Of a DNA stretch of 42,272 nucleotides, positions 1 through 10,044 are shown in pieces. Positions within the stretch are counted from its first letter, which is position 1; every line of letters starts with the position of its first letter. The notes beneath the pieces were generated by a model. That model saw nothing but the letters and a program-made list of their open reading frames with translations, had not been told where the DNA came from and searched no databases. Source of the stretch: Chitinophaga pinensis (lineage in GTDB: Bacteria; Bacteroidota; Bacteroidia; AKYH767-A; OLB10); assembly GCA_943332105.1 (NCBI GenBank), contig CALQOD010000013.1:1-42272 (forward strand), given 5' to 3'. The position numbers and the translations under genes were made by a program.

Positions 1-1936
1 CAAATGAGTGCTGTAATCCAATATTTACTACAGTTGCCTTTTCAGTTGGAACATATGCAGAGATATTGTTATCATATTCGTAGTTTACGATTTGACCAAT
101 ATTATCTTTTAAGTCAACCTGAGCAATTAATTTAGCTTTTGCAACATCATTTACATCAGCGTCAGAAACTGTTTCGTCTGCTACCTGATAAATTTTATAA
201 CCTTGGAAAGCATAAGAACGAGCAGCATCTGTTAATGTATCAAAAGAACCTGTTGAATTTTGAACAGCTTTCGGAATTACGGCATCAATCTCATTATATA
301 ATTCAACTTTCTTGTTCGCAACATTTTCTAATGAGAGAATTAATTTTCTGTCGCCTTCGCGAATAGCTAAATCTGGTGCATCAGGTCCATCTAAAATTTT
401 GAAACAGTTATCAAATATTGCCTGTGCTTTTTGATCTGCCAACTTCAATAATGAAATAGAAGCTAAAGGACCACCAGTAGTTGTACGTTGCCAGATAACA
501 CCTGTTGTGATATAATTCACCGCACCTGGTTGTAATGTAAATGTACCTGCAGATTGTAACCAGCGCATGTCATCTGGTTGTAAGTTAGCAGTTACCATTG
601 TCCATGGAGTGGAGAAATCAGGATCAGTATTATCAGGGAACATATAGTTACATGGTGTAGCAGTTGCTCCTGATCCACCGCCACGTCCATCACCACCATA
701 AGTAATTGGTAAACCATCTAACCAGCTACCTGATAAATACTCATAGTAGTCATCCGTTGTATTTGGATTCCCGTTAGGAACACTATTCGTATTTACATAG
801 TAAACGAAACGAGACATAATGATTTGCTCGCCTGGCTCATCAATTACACCATCTTTATTATTATCAATTCCATCATTTGCATCAGCTAAAGGACCTTGGA
901 AGAAATCGATACCAACTGAAGGAGGATTTAATCCATATCCTGAACCACCATCATCATCTGGATCACCATTGTATACATAACCAAGACCTAAACCTACATC
1001 ACACCCAACTAAGTCATCTGCAGCATTACCTAAATCTGGATCACACCAAACACCGAAGTAAGTTGAATCTAATACATCACTTGAACGATTGATAATTTGA
1101 TATTTATAGAAAGTCATGAAGTTAATCTCATTCGCTGTTTTGAATGAAAAAGCTTGGGCACGAATTTCTAACCCAATAGGATCAGAACTTGTTTCTGTCT
1201 TGATATTTCCAACATCATTGAATACCCACCAAATTGATTTATCACCAAACAAGTAATCATTACATTCTACTTTACCTGTAGTTGCATTTGAGCCGTAATC
1301 ACCGCTTAACAAAAAGTAAGGATAATCACCAGCTTCATAATCATAAACACCATTATTATCAGCATCAAAGAAAGGCGCTAAAAATGGTAGTTCTCCCTTA
1401 GAAAAATCTCCATTTCCTGGCCATGTTTTGATTTCATTTGTAGCTGCTCCTCCAGCAACAAAGTCAGAAACTTCTTTGCGACTGATTGGCCAGAACTTGT
1501 CATATAAATCACAAGTAGCATTATCAATAGAAGGTGAACCGGAAGAAGTATCAATTGGACCTCCCCAGAAATCATTGGATCCACCTTGACGGTAAGTTTG
1601 AGCAGCCACCTTTAACTGACCAGCCTGATCAAAACCACCAATCCAAAGAGCTCCAGAGTAGATAGAGTTCTTTCCACTTCCAATTGGAACTTCATAATAA
1701 GGTGTTTGACCAACTGGATCCCACCAAAGGTCACCACCAACTAAAACACGAGCACGAACCTGGTTAATATCCAAGTCGATTTGTGAGGATGTTGTAGGAC
1801 AGCTCGCTGCAACTTTTGCATTTCTTACAGGTGCGTGTGCTGCCTTCCCTCCTACATTCATCTTCGCGAACGTAGACGCGGACCATCCAGCCAATACTAC
1901 AAGGCTAAATAAGACTTTATATCGAAGCATTTTCAT
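1..1936 (-). CDS. Large secreted protein of unknown function, C-terminus outside window
   Basis: Reading the minus strand from ATG at 1936, the frame stays open for 645 codons to the left edge, so the C-terminus is missing. The first residues (MKMLRYKVLF...) form a signal peptide with a likely cut after STFA. The mature part is rich in Gly, Asp, Asn, Trp and Tyr, with stretches such as DLDINQVRARVL, GGDLWWDP and SGALWIGGFD near the N-terminus and an acidic DPDDDGGSGYG segment in the middle. I recognise this as a family of large secreted Bacteroidota proteins, often with a T9SS sorting domain at the unseen C-terminus, but its function is not known to me. It starts 34 bases after the TonB-dependent receptor stop, so the two are probably one transcript. 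I infer cell-surface or secreted location. Confidence 0.8.
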   Translation of the reverse strand, partial: MKMLRYKVLFSLVVLAGWSASTFAKMNVGGKAAHAPVRNAKVAASCPTTSSQIDLDINQVRARVLVGGDLWWDPVGQTPYYEVPIGSGKNSIYSGALWIGGFDQAGQLKVAAQTYRQGGSNDFWGGPIDTSSGSPSIDNATCDLYDKFWPISRKEVSDFVAGGAATNEIKTWPGNGDFSKGELPFLAPFFDADNNGVYDYEAGDYPYFLLSGDYGSNATTGKVECNDYLFGDKSIWWVFNDVGNIKTETSSDPIGLEIRAQAFSFKTANEINFMTFYKYQIINRSSDVLDSTYFGVWCDPDLGNAADDLVGCDVGLGLGYVYNGDPDDDGGSGYGLNPPSVGIDFFQGPLADANDGIDNNKDGVIDEPGEQIIMSRFVYYVNTNSVPNGNPNTTDDYYEYLSGSWLDGLPITYGGDGRGGGSGATATPCNYMFPDNTDPDFSTPWTMVTANLQPDDMRWLQSAGTFTLQPGAVNYITTGVIWQRTTTGGPLASISLLKLADQKAQAIFDNCFKILDGPDAPDLAIREGDRKLILSLENVANKKVELYNEIDAVIPKAVQNSTGSFDTLTDAARSYAFQGYKIYQVADETVSDADVNDVAKAKLIAQVDLKDNIGQIVNYEYDNNISAYVPTEKATVVNIGLQHSF

Positions 1937-1970
1937 AGCGTTAATTTTCTGTTTGTTTTTTTTGTAAATG

Positions 1971-4900
1971 TTAAAAATCGAATCTTACACCTAACCTTGC
2001 TCTTCTTGGCAAGCTGTAATTATCTGGGTTCAACAATCGAATATTGTATTGATCGATAAATGCTTGTTGAGAAGTCTGAGCTGAGGATAATTGCAATCCA
2101 TCAGCTGATTGAAGGAATCCGTCATCAGTAGCATTACCTGTGGCACGGTATACACCTACTACATTACGAGTATCTAAAAAGTTTTGAATCTGTAAATAAA
2201 CGTTGAATGTTCCTGATTTCTTCTCAGAGAATTTAACCTCAATATCCTTATCTAATTTTAAATCCATTCTAAACTGCCAAGGAGTACGAGCTCCATTTAC
2301 TAATCCCTCAACTGTACGCTGCCCGTTAGACTGCCAGCCGATAGCTGCAGCTTCACGAGTTGGTCGCGACTGACGAGTATAAGGAGTTCCTGAGTTAGCG
2401 CGGACTACTATGTTAGCTCCTGCATTAGCAAATATTGGTTTGCCAAATACAATTGGACCATCATAATCTTCTCCTGATTTATAGTGATAATCAAATGAAG
2501 CCGTTAATTGATGACGAGTATCGTAATCTAAGGGAATAATGAAACGTAGATTTGGTTGATCTGTATTTGTTAACTCAGTGTTTGAACTAGCACTAGATCC
2601 TGTTCCATCAGCAAACTGTAATGTATAGCTAGCCAACATTCGTACGTTACCTGTACGACGTAAATCGTAACTCATTGAAATACCCTTTACTGTTCCAAAA
2701 TCGATATTATCGTAAGTAGTATAAGTATTCGGATAAGCAAAATTTACTTTTGTAATCTGAATCATGTTTTTCAATTCACGATAGAAAGCTGAAATAGTTA
2801 ATGCAGATGACTTGCTGATTTTTTGTTTGAAACCTAACTCGTAATCTGTAGTTCTTTCTGGCTTTAATCCAGCATTGTTTAAAGAACCATCAGGATTTGT
2901 TCTTAATGATAAATACTCAGATGGATCATTTCTTAAAGCTGAAGAAGGTCGCTGTGTCAAAACATCATAATGCGCAAAGAATTGTGCTTCATCAGTAATG
3001 TTAAATGCAAATGCGATACGAGGCATCACAGAAATTTGCGGTTTATAATCTTCAAACACACCATCAATATTCCAAGAATCAGTTGCCAATTTACCAGCAT
3101 CTGGCTTAATAGCAGGAACGATTGTTCCAGTTGATGATTGAGATGCGATGATATCTGGATCACTTACAATTTGACCATTTTTATTATACCACACATTTCC
3201 ATCACGATATCCAATTACCGATGTAGGATCACTTGCAGAAGCTAAATAAGGAACGAATGAACCTCCGATATTATCTGGCTTACCTTCAATAGCTACTGGA
3301 TAATCATCAACAGTATATGAGTCTAATAATAAGAATTTATCTTTTAATGCCTTTTGATTAGCATCGAAACGATCAACACGTAACCCGATATTGAAACTTA
3401 AGTTATCAATTGTAAAGCGGTCTTGAATGTATCCTGCCATGTAAGTGGGACGGAAAGCACCAATAGCACGCGTGTAATTAGCACCATCTTTTTGAGTGAA
3501 ATAGTCTTTAAATGTTGGATTTGTAGACATCTTCTCACCTTTATAATCGAAACCATAGTAGCTCACTAAACCATTGGCTACTAGCTGATCTGCGTTGAAC
3601 ATTCCAATATTTAATTGGTCTGGAGATAACGCATCAAAATCAACATAAGCATTGGTAGCAATTCCTAATTCATTGCGCAAGTTCTCATAAAAACCGTTAA
3701 TCACATTTCCATTTTCATCCAATGTAGGAGCATAAGTTGAAGGGTGATTAATTGTATAATAGGTAGTATCTCCCGCAGTAATATTCATTCCGTAAACTGT
3801 ATCACCTACACTGAAATCTGTTTCAGTTAAGTTGAAGTTAGCATACTGGCGACCTAATCCCCATAAGCTTCTTGGAGCCACGCTATATCCACGATCAACT
3901 CGTTGTTCAAATTCAAAACCTACTAATAATGAATGTTTCTTAATATCCGCGTTTCCGCTTAATGTTACACGGTATTGGTCATTATCGAAGTTCTGATATG
4001 TATTTCTTAAGTTACCTACTCCTTCCCAAATAGCCATAACGCTATTTGTCGCATCACCATTTCTAACACCACCAGCACTTCTGATCTGATCTAATGAACT
4101 AACATTTACGACAGCATCATTAAATGCAGAATATGCTGCATTCGTGTATGCTTCAGCAATTGTATTGATTCCTCCAGCTTGATAACCATAAGCACTTGAA
4201 TAACCAATTTGCTCGCGAGTTGTATCATCCGTAGCTACATAAAGCGTACTACTTGTTCTATCGAATTTACCAATGTAACCATAGTTCCAAAGTTTATCTT
4301 TATGAACTGGGTCTTGATTGATTTGCTGATTTTTTGAATATTCTGCCTGAACTGTAAAATATACATTTTTAAAAACAGATGCATTTTCTTTCGATGATTT
4401 ATATGTAGAAGCAACTCTCTGAGTCAAACGACCAAAAACACGATAGTCACGATCTATAATTTGTGGATTCTCGTCGAAGTTATAAGCTACTCGATTAATT
4501 GAATAACTTCTTCTGTCATTTGTGTTATAACTACCGCCTAAAGTAAAAGTTGTGAATTCAGATGGTTGATAATCGAACTTAGCGGTAAAGCGAACACCCG
4601 TTTGTTTAACGTTATTTTTCGTTTTAGTTTTTTCAAAATCATCCATTGTATAATACTGCGCAGCATTATAAGAACCGAAACTTGTTGCTGAAGTTTGATA
4701 TAACTCAAGTGGATTTTTAATTAAATCCTGATATACATTATCCTTAAGCTTATACATTCCAATTCCTGATGGATCAGGATCTTTTTCAGATTGATATTCA
4801 CCTGATAAAAAGAAACCAAGAACTGCTCTTTCGCCGCCATTCTCTAGTTTTTTCATCATTAATGGACCTGATAAATCGGCTGATACCAAGTTATAACCAT

Positions 4901-5636
4901 ATTGGTCGAACATTTCAGAAGAAACAACCTCCAGCCCACCTGTGAAATCTTTTGAAGGACCTCTCGTTGTAATTGAGATAACCCCTCCTGTTGCATCCCC
5001 ATACTGTGCTGGTGTTCCACCTACTACTACAGTTACCTGCTCAATACCAGATTGAGGAAGTTTTTGAGATCCACGAATACGAATACCATCAACGTAGTAA
5101 TCTGTAGCATCCGAGCGCGAACCACGAACATTAAGATCATCACCTTCATCTTTTTGAAAGACGCTTGCCGCTTGTGCAGCTACTGACTTTACGTCACGCG
5201 TTGGAGCAGCCTGAATATCTTCACGCGTTAAAGTTGCTCCGCGTTGTACGTCATCTTTTCCAAATAAAGGTGCTTTGTATTCAATAATTTCTACTCCGCC
5301 TAATTCAATAGTTGTTGCAGAAATCATCAAATCTTGAAAGGTAGTTTTGTCAATAGACACCACCACATCGTTAATCACCAATTCTTTGTAACCGGTGTAC
5401 TTTAAACGGATGGTGTATTTACCAGCCGATAAAGGCTTGATAATATATTCACCATCAAAATCTGACTGGCCACCTGAAACTTGAGTTCCATTCATCTCCG
5501 CAATCACAGTCGCAAAAGGAATTGGTTGTTTGTTGGCTTTGTCAAGGATTTTACCTCTGATAGCTCCGGACTGTGCAAATGCTCCGGCGCATACAACCAG
5601 TAAAAACACAAGGGTTAAGTAAGCTTTCCTTATCAT
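1971..5636 (-). CDS. TonB-dependent receptor with carboxypeptidase-regulatory-like N-terminal domain
   Basis: A 1221-residue outer-membrane receptor, expected to move a substrate into the periplasm using TonB energy. Residues 1-22 are a signal peptide ending AFAQ. Residues about 24-95 form a carboxypeptidase-regulatory-like beta-sandwich (GAIRGKILD, FDGEYIIKPL). Residues about 115-235 are the plug, with NVRGSRSDATDYYVDGIRIRG and DATGGVISITTRGPS. The remainder is a beta-barrel ending in RLGVRFDF, with the C-terminal Phe typical of outer-membrane barrels. No SusD-like lipoprotein follows; instead a large secreted protein lies 34 bases downstream. The substrate cannot be read from sequence. No riboswitch was seen in the 469 bases upstream. 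The family call is secure and the specificity is unknown. Confidence 0.93.
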   Translation of the reverse strand: MIRKAYLTLVFLLVVCAGAFAQSGAIRGKILDKANKQPIPFATVIAEMNGTQVSGGQSDFDGEYIIKPLSAGKYTIRLKYTGYKELVINDVVVSIDKTTFQDLMISATTIELGGVEIIEYKAPLFGKDDVQRGATLTREDIQAAPTRDVKSVAAQAASVFQKDEGDDLNVRGSRSDATDYYVDGIRIRGSQKLPQSGIEQVTVVVGGTPAQYGDATGGVISITTRGPSKDFTGGLEVVSSEMFDQYGYNLVSADLSGPLMMKKLENGGERAVLGFFLSGEYQSEKDPDPSGIGMYKLKDNVYQDLIKNPLELYQTSATSFGSYNAAQYYTMDDFEKTKTKNNVKQTGVRFTAKFDYQPSEFTTFTLGGSYNTNDRRSYSINRVAYNFDENPQIIDRDYRVFGRLTQRVASTYKSSKENASVFKNVYFTVQAEYSKNQQINQDPVHKDKLWNYGYIGKFDRTSSTLYVATDDTTREQIGYSSAYGYQAGGINTIAEAYTNAAYSAFNDAVVNVSSLDQIRSAGGVRNGDATNSVMAIWEGVGNLRNTYQNFDNDQYRVTLSGNADIKKHSLLVGFEFEQRVDRGYSVAPRSLWGLGRQYANFNLTETDFSVGDTVYGMNITAGDTTYYTINHPSTYAPTLDENGNVINGFYENLRNELGIATNAYVDFDALSPDQLNIGMFNADQLVANGLVSYYGFDYKGEKMSTNPTFKDYFTQKDGANYTRAIGAFRPTYMAGYIQDRFTIDNLSFNIGLRVDRFDANQKALKDKFLLLDSYTVDDYPVAIEGKPDNIGGSFVPYLASASDPTSVIGYRDGNVWYNKNGQIVSDPDIIASQSSTGTIVPAIKPDAGKLATDSWNIDGVFEDYKPQISVMPRIAFAFNITDEAQFFAHYDVLTQRPSSALRNDPSEYLSLRTNPDGSLNNAGLKPERTTDYELGFKQKISKSSALTISAFYRELKNMIQITKVNFAYPNTYTTYDNIDFGTVKGISMSYDLRRTGNVRMLASYTLQFADGTGSSASSNTELTNTDQPNLRFIIPLDYDTRHQLTASFDYHYKSGEDYDGPIVFGKPIFANAGANIVVRANSGTPYTRQSRPTREAAAIGWQSNGQRTVEGLVNGARTPWQFRMDLKLDKDIEVKFSEKKSGTFNVYLQIQNFLDTRNVVGVYRATGNATDDGFLQSADGLQLSSAQTSQQAFIDQYNIRLLNPDNYSLPRRARLGVRFDF

Positions 5637-6105
5637 AGAGTTAATTTATTGTCTTCTTGGTGTTAATGTTTCGTTAATCGGTTAAGGGGCTAAAAATAGA
5701 AATAAAAGATTCAAATTCCCAAACTGATAAATTGTTTTGCATTTGAAATTTATTCACAATGGTAATTTTAAACAATATATTGGCTAAATTCTAATTGCTA
5801 TTTTTTTTATTTTCTTGAAATTGTAATCTGATTTACAATGATATGCGTTTATTTATAAAAAATAATTTGTATGAATAGGAGTCCCGATTTGTTAATAAAG
5901 TTTCTTTTAAATCACTTAAAAAATTGTGTTGTACCAACTTCGGATTAGCACAAAATGAAATTATTTTATCGAATAATTACACTTTTTAACAATAGAGTGA
6001 AAGCATTTTTTAAATTTGTTGGTTCCTAAAGTTAATACGGGTTTGCTAGAATTGAATGAAAGGCGGATTAATTATGTCAGGAAAAAATACAATCTTTAAA
6101 TAGTA
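5637..6105. other. Divergent intergenic region between TonB receptor and smc
   Basis: This 469-base AT-rich stretch separates the TonB receptor (minus) from smc (plus). I see no convincing coding frame. It holds a perfect inverted repeat, TTGTAA-6 bases-TTACAA, at 5821-5838, and a -7 box candidate TAAATTTG at 6011-6018 facing smc. No matching box was found for the receptor. The rest is T- and A-tracts with no RNA structure I could name. Confidence 0.5.
6011..6018 (+). promoter_or_regulatory. Candidate -7 promoter box for smc
   Basis: TAAATTTG matches the Bacteroidota -7 consensus TAnnTTTG exactly. No clear -33 TTG was found at the usual distance. It would give a leader of roughly 80-90 bases before the smc ATG, longer than most in this window. 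Confidence 0.35.
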
Positions 6106-9100
6106 ATGAGACTCAAATCACTTGAAATAAAAGGATTCAAAAGTTTTGGAGATAAAGTAATCATCCATTTTGATGAAGGCGTAACTTCTATTGTAGGTCC
6201 TAATGGCTCCGGAAAATCGAATGTAGTTGATGCAATGCGTTGGGTGCTAGGTGAACAAAAAACCAGAATGCTGCGGTCCGAAAAAATGGAGAATATCATT
6301 TTTAACGGAACTAAAACGAGAAAGGCCGCTAATTTAGCAGAAGTATCACTTTCGTTCGAAAACAACAAAGGCATTCTTCCAACTGAATTTACAACTGTTA
6401 GTATTACTCGCCGCCTTTACAGAACAGGTGAAAGCGAATATCAATTAAACGGAATTACTTGTCGTTTGAAAGATATCAACGACCTGTTCATGGATACTGG
6501 TATTGGACCAGACTCTTATGCAATCATAGAATTAAATATGGTTGATGATATTATCAAAGACCGAAATAACACTATCAATACATTATTAGAAGAAGCTGCA
6601 GGTATTTCGAAATATAAAATTCGTAAGAAACAAACTTTTCAAAAGTTAGAGGAAACAGATGCAGACTTAAACCGAGTAAATGATTTACTTTTTGAAATAG
6701 AAAAAAGTTTAAAGCAACTTGAAACACAAGCCAAAAAAACAGATCGTTACTACCGTTTAAAAGAAGAATACAAAGAGATAAGTACGCAGCTTGCAGTATA
6801 TTCAATTCAAAACAATAGCTCATCCTTCGAAGATTTAAAAAATAAAGAACAATCGCTTGGAGAGACAAAAGCAGAAATGCAACATAAACTTAAAGAGTTC
6901 GAATTGCATTTAGCTACTATAAAAGGACAAACAAACGAAAAAGAAATTGCATTACAAGCTGCACAAAAATCGTATAATGAAAAATTATTGGAGATTACGC
7001 GATTTGAAAATGACGAAAAAAACAAAAACGAAAAATTTAACTTTTTAATAGAAAAGCAAAAGCAACTTCAAACATCTTCTTTCAATGATGAAAATACATT
7101 AAAAGAAACCGAATCCTCAATCCTTTTACTTCAAGAAGAAAAACTAAGGGAAGAGGACCATCTTAAAAAACTGGAAGAAGAAGTATCAGTGTTGCGCCAA
7201 AATAGTGATGCGAGTAAATTGGCATACGAGTCTTCGTTAACGGCAATAAAAGAATTAAATCAAAAGATCTATCAACAACGTTCGATGATCAATGAATTTG
7301 AAACAAAGCAAGCTGTTCGTCAAACAAGACATCAATCTATTTCAGATGAGATAAAACGCTTACAACTTAACCAAGATGAAAATGTAGGTAGATTAAAAGA
7401 TTTAGAAAATCAATTATCAGACATTCTACCTAAAAAAACAAACGCAGACGAGGACTTAAAAAAATTAAAGCAAATTCGTTTAGAGTTAGATGAAGAACTT
7501 AAATCTACTGATGCGAGAATCAGAGAAGCAAACCAAGTAATACAAATTGAATCCAGAAAATTAGATTCTAAGAATAATGAATACCAGTTAACGAAAAACC
7601 TACTGGAACAAATGGAAGGTTATCCTGATTCTATTCGTTATTTAAAAATCAATCATGAACAATTTAAAAAAGCACCATTATTATCGGAGATAATTGTTTG
7701 TGATGATGAGTATAAAATTGCAATTGAAAATTACTTAGAGCCATTTTTAAATTATTTTGTTGTCCAAAATCAGACAGAAGCATGGACGGCTTTAAATTTA
7801 TTGAACGACTCCTCAAAAGGTCGTGCAAACTTTTTTATTCTTGATTCATTAAAATCATACAGCCAAACTAATTCTGCTCCAATCAACGGATGTACGAAAG
7901 CGTTAGATATAATTGAAAACAATAATCATTATAATGATTTGTTTGATTTTCTTTTATCACATGTATATATCGCGAACGATCAAAGCACTTTAGAGAATAT
8001 AGATTTGGCCTCACATCATTCTGTTGTGGTGCTTTCAATGAGCGGCAATTTTCTGCGTCAAAAATATTCGATAGGTGGTGGATCTATAGGAAAATTTGAT
8101 GGTAAACGCACTGGGAAATTTAAAAACCTTGAAAAATTAGCTGAAGAAATAAAATCTCAAGAAGACTTAATTGAAGATTTAAAAATCAGTTTAACACAGG
8201 CAGAAGATAATTTCACAAGTATTAAAAGTAAAATCGCCGATAATCAACAGCTTATTTCGAGTAAAGAAATTGAGTTTATGAAACTAAGTGGCGATGTGAA
8301 TTCTATTCAAAGCAATTTCGATTTTATTAATCGCGCAATTGATCAATCGAAAATAAATTTTGCTAAACTGAAGGAAGAATTAACAACAATTGAAAATACG
8401 ATTGCAGCAGAAAAGGAAAACCCTGATTTGTCGCCTGAAATATTAACTGAAAAATTAAATAATCTGATTCAGCAATTAAATGTTCAACAAGAGCAATCTA
8501 CACAGTTACAAAAAGAATCAGGAGAAAAAAATCAAGATTTAAACAACTATAATATCCAAGTACTACAGCAGCAAAATCGTATACAAAACACGGTTCGCGA
8601 TATGGGATACCGTAACAATCAAGTAGTTACTTTAAAGAAAAATATTGAATCTAGCGCTACCGAATTAACAAGCGTTAAAGAGCAAATTGATCAGTTATCA
8701 AACGGAATGGCTTCAACAAGTGACGAGTTGAAAAAGCTAATCGATGAGAAGAATCAATTTGATTTAGGCGTAAAAGATTCTGAAGTCAACTACAATTTTG
8801 CAAAACAAGAAATAGAATCTGAAGAAAAGAAATTAGCGGATTTTAGAAAGTCTAAAGAAGCTAATGATCTTAAACTTCAACAAGTAAATGATGAATTAAA
8901 TACGATAAAACTTCAGATGAACTCGCTGAAAGAGCGATTAAGTATTGAGTTTAATATCGACATAGAAGACCTAACGAGCATTGAACCAAATCCAGAATTC
9001 AACGAACCAGAAATGCGTCCGAAGGCTGAACAATTGAAAAAGCGCTTGAACGAATTCGGGCCGATCAACCCTATGGCGCTTGAGCAATACAAAGAAATTA

Positions 9101-9663
9101 AGGAGCGCTACGATTTTATTGTAAAAGAAAAAACTGATTTACAAAATGCAAAAGATGCTTTACTACTAACTATTGGAGAAATAGATAGTACAGCACAAAC
9201 TGTTTTCATGGATGCTTTCACACATGTCAGAACTAATTTTATTCGTGTATTCCGTTCATTATTTACAGATGATGATAATTGCGACTTAGTGATTTCAGAT
9301 ATGACTAATCCTTTGGAGTCAGATATTAATATTATTGCTCAGCCAAAAGGAAAGAAACCTTTATCAATACATCAGTTATCGGGTGGAGAGAAAACACTAA
9401 CGGCTACGGCTTTACTATTTAGTATTTATTTATTAAAGCCAGCTCCTTTCTGTATTTTTGACGAGGTAGATGCACCGTTGGATGATAATAATATTGACAA
9501 GTTCAATAACATTATTAAAAAGTTTAGTGCGGAATCACAATTCATCATTATTACACATAATAAGAAGACAATGGCTGCTACTGATATAATGTACGGAATA
9601 ACGATGGCCGAACCAGGTGTTACAAGTGTTGTACCTGTTGACATGAGGTCATTTGCTGAATAA
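6106..9663 (+). CDS. smc: Chromosome segregation protein SMC
   Basis: A 1185-residue SMC ATPase, which organises and helps segregate the chromosome as a coiled-coil dimer. The Walker A motif GPNGSGKS is at residues 31-38 after the typical N-terminus RLKSLEIKGFKSFGDK. Two long coiled-coil arms rich in Glu, Lys and Gln (about 170-510 and 665-1000) flank a hinge at about 525-660. The ABC signature LSGGEK is near 1091 and the Walker B segment FDEVDAPLDDNN near 1117. Length is normal for bacterial SMC (about 1,180). The kleisin partners ScpA and ScpB are not in the window. The start is the ATG at 6106, directly before the conserved N-terminus. Transcription probably ends at the hairpin at 9679-9712. 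Confidence 0.97.
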   Translation: MRLKSLEIKGFKSFGDKVIIHFDEGVTSIVGPNGSGKSNVVDAMRWVLGEQKTRMLRSEKMENIIFNGTKTRKAANLAEVSLSFENNKGILPTEFTTVSITRRLYRTGESEYQLNGITCRLKDINDLFMDTGIGPDSYAIIELNMVDDIIKDRNNTINTLLEEAAGISKYKIRKKQTFQKLEETDADLNRVNDLLFEIEKSLKQLETQAKKTDRYYRLKEEYKEISTQLAVYSIQNNSSSFEDLKNKEQSLGETKAEMQHKLKEFELHLATIKGQTNEKEIALQAAQKSYNEKLLEITRFENDEKNKNEKFNFLIEKQKQLQTSSFNDENTLKETESSILLLQEEKLREEDHLKKLEEEVSVLRQNSDASKLAYESSLTAIKELNQKIYQQRSMINEFETKQAVRQTRHQSISDEIKRLQLNQDENVGRLKDLENQLSDILPKKTNADEDLKKLKQIRLELDEELKSTDARIREANQVIQIESRKLDSKNNEYQLTKNLLEQMEGYPDSIRYLKINHEQFKKAPLLSEIIVCDDEYKIAIENYLEPFLNYFVVQNQTEAWTALNLLNDSSKGRANFFILDSLKSYSQTNSAPINGCTKALDIIENNNHYNDLFDFLLSHVYIANDQSTLENIDLASHHSVVVLSMSGNFLRQKYSIGGGSIGKFDGKRTGKFKNLEKLAEEIKSQEDLIEDLKISLTQAEDNFTSIKSKIADNQQLISSKEIEFMKLSGDVNSIQSNFDFINRAIDQSKINFAKLKEELTTIENTIAAEKENPDLSPEILTEKLNNLIQQLNVQQEQSTQLQKESGEKNQDLNNYNIQVLQQQNRIQNTVRDMGYRNNQVVTLKKNIESSATELTSVKEQIDQLSNGMASTSDELKKLIDEKNQFDLGVKDSEVNYNFAKQEIESEEKKLADFRKSKEANDLKLQQVNDELNTIKLQMNSLKERLSIEFNIDIEDLTSIEPNPEFNEPEMRPKAEQLKKRLNEFGPINPMALEQYKEIKERYDFIVKEKTDLQNAKDALLLTIGEIDSTAQTVFMDAFTHVRTNFIRVFRSLFTDDDNCDLVISDMTNPLESDINIIAQPKGKKPLSIHQLSGGEKTLTATALLFSIYLLKPAPFCIFDEVDAPLDDNNIDKFNNIIKKFSAESQFIIITHNKKTMAATDIMYGITMAEPGVTSVVPVDMRSFAE

Positions 9664-9678
9664 ATAATAATTCACAGA

Positions 9679-9712
9679 AAAAAAGGAGATTAAAAATTTA
9701 ATCTCCTTTTTT
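9679..9712. terminator. Bidirectional intrinsic terminator between smc and the convergent gene
   Basis: GGAGATTAAA and TTTAATCTCC form a perfect inverted repeat (9685-9706) with an AA centre. It is flanked by an A-run on the left and six Ts on the right, so it reads as a terminator on both strands. It sits between the smc stop (9661-9663) and the stop of the minus-strand gene at 9714. Confidence 0.85.
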
Positions 9713-9713
9713 G

Positions 9714-10031
9714 TTAATTTGCCGATGGTCGTTTTTTAGGAAACAACCGCTTTAGCCAATTAGGTCTGCTATCATTAGCATCCGAATGATGATAACGTCT
9801 ATCGTTTCTTTTCATTCGTCGCCTTACCTCTTTTGATTGCAATTTATTATGCTTCTTCTTTCCTTCTTTAATCGCTTTCTCCTGTTTTTTTGACTGCTCT
9901 TCTTTTACCTTTTCTGCATTATGAATTTTTCTTGAACCGCCAGACTGTTTATCAGACTGAGCGAATAATATTGACGTGAAAAATAAAAATATAACTGTTG
10001 CTACTATTTTAAGTTTCTGATTGAATTGCAT
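9714..10031 (-). CDS. Small basic exported protein, unknown function
   Basis: A 105-residue protein with a signal peptide (residues 1-25, ending ILFAQ). The mature part is very hydrophilic and basic, with Lys/Arg-rich runs (EKAIKEGKKKHNK, RRRMKRNDRR) and a C-terminal PNWLKRLFPKKRP segment. No catalytic motif or named domain is visible. Small Lys/Arg-rich exported proteins like this are common in Bacteroidota, but I cannot assign a role; binding an acidic polymer such as nucleic acid or surface polysaccharide would only be a guess. It begins 14 bases after the A-tract of a terminator-like hairpin that follows the upstream gene, so it depends on read-through or on a promoter I could not find. 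Confidence 0.7.
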   Translation of the reverse strand: MQFNQKLKIVATVIFLFFTSILFAQSDKQSGGSRKIHNAEKVKEEQSKKQEKAIKEGKKKHNKLQSKEVRRRMKRNDRRYHHSDANDSRPNWLKRLFPKKRPSAN

Positions 10032-10044
10032 GATTTGATGGAAT

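Noticed and set aside
139-1092. Plus-strand frames, one His-rich (877-1092), opposite the left-edge gene
   Set aside because: They are antisense to a continuous 645-codon minus-strand frame with a signal peptide. The His-rich stretch is just the complement of Asp/Gly codons such as the DPDDDGGSG segment.
6575-7025. Minus-strand frames inside smc
   Set aside because: They are antisense to well-conserved smc coiled-coil sequence, have no start context or homology, and arise from the A-rich codon use of smc.
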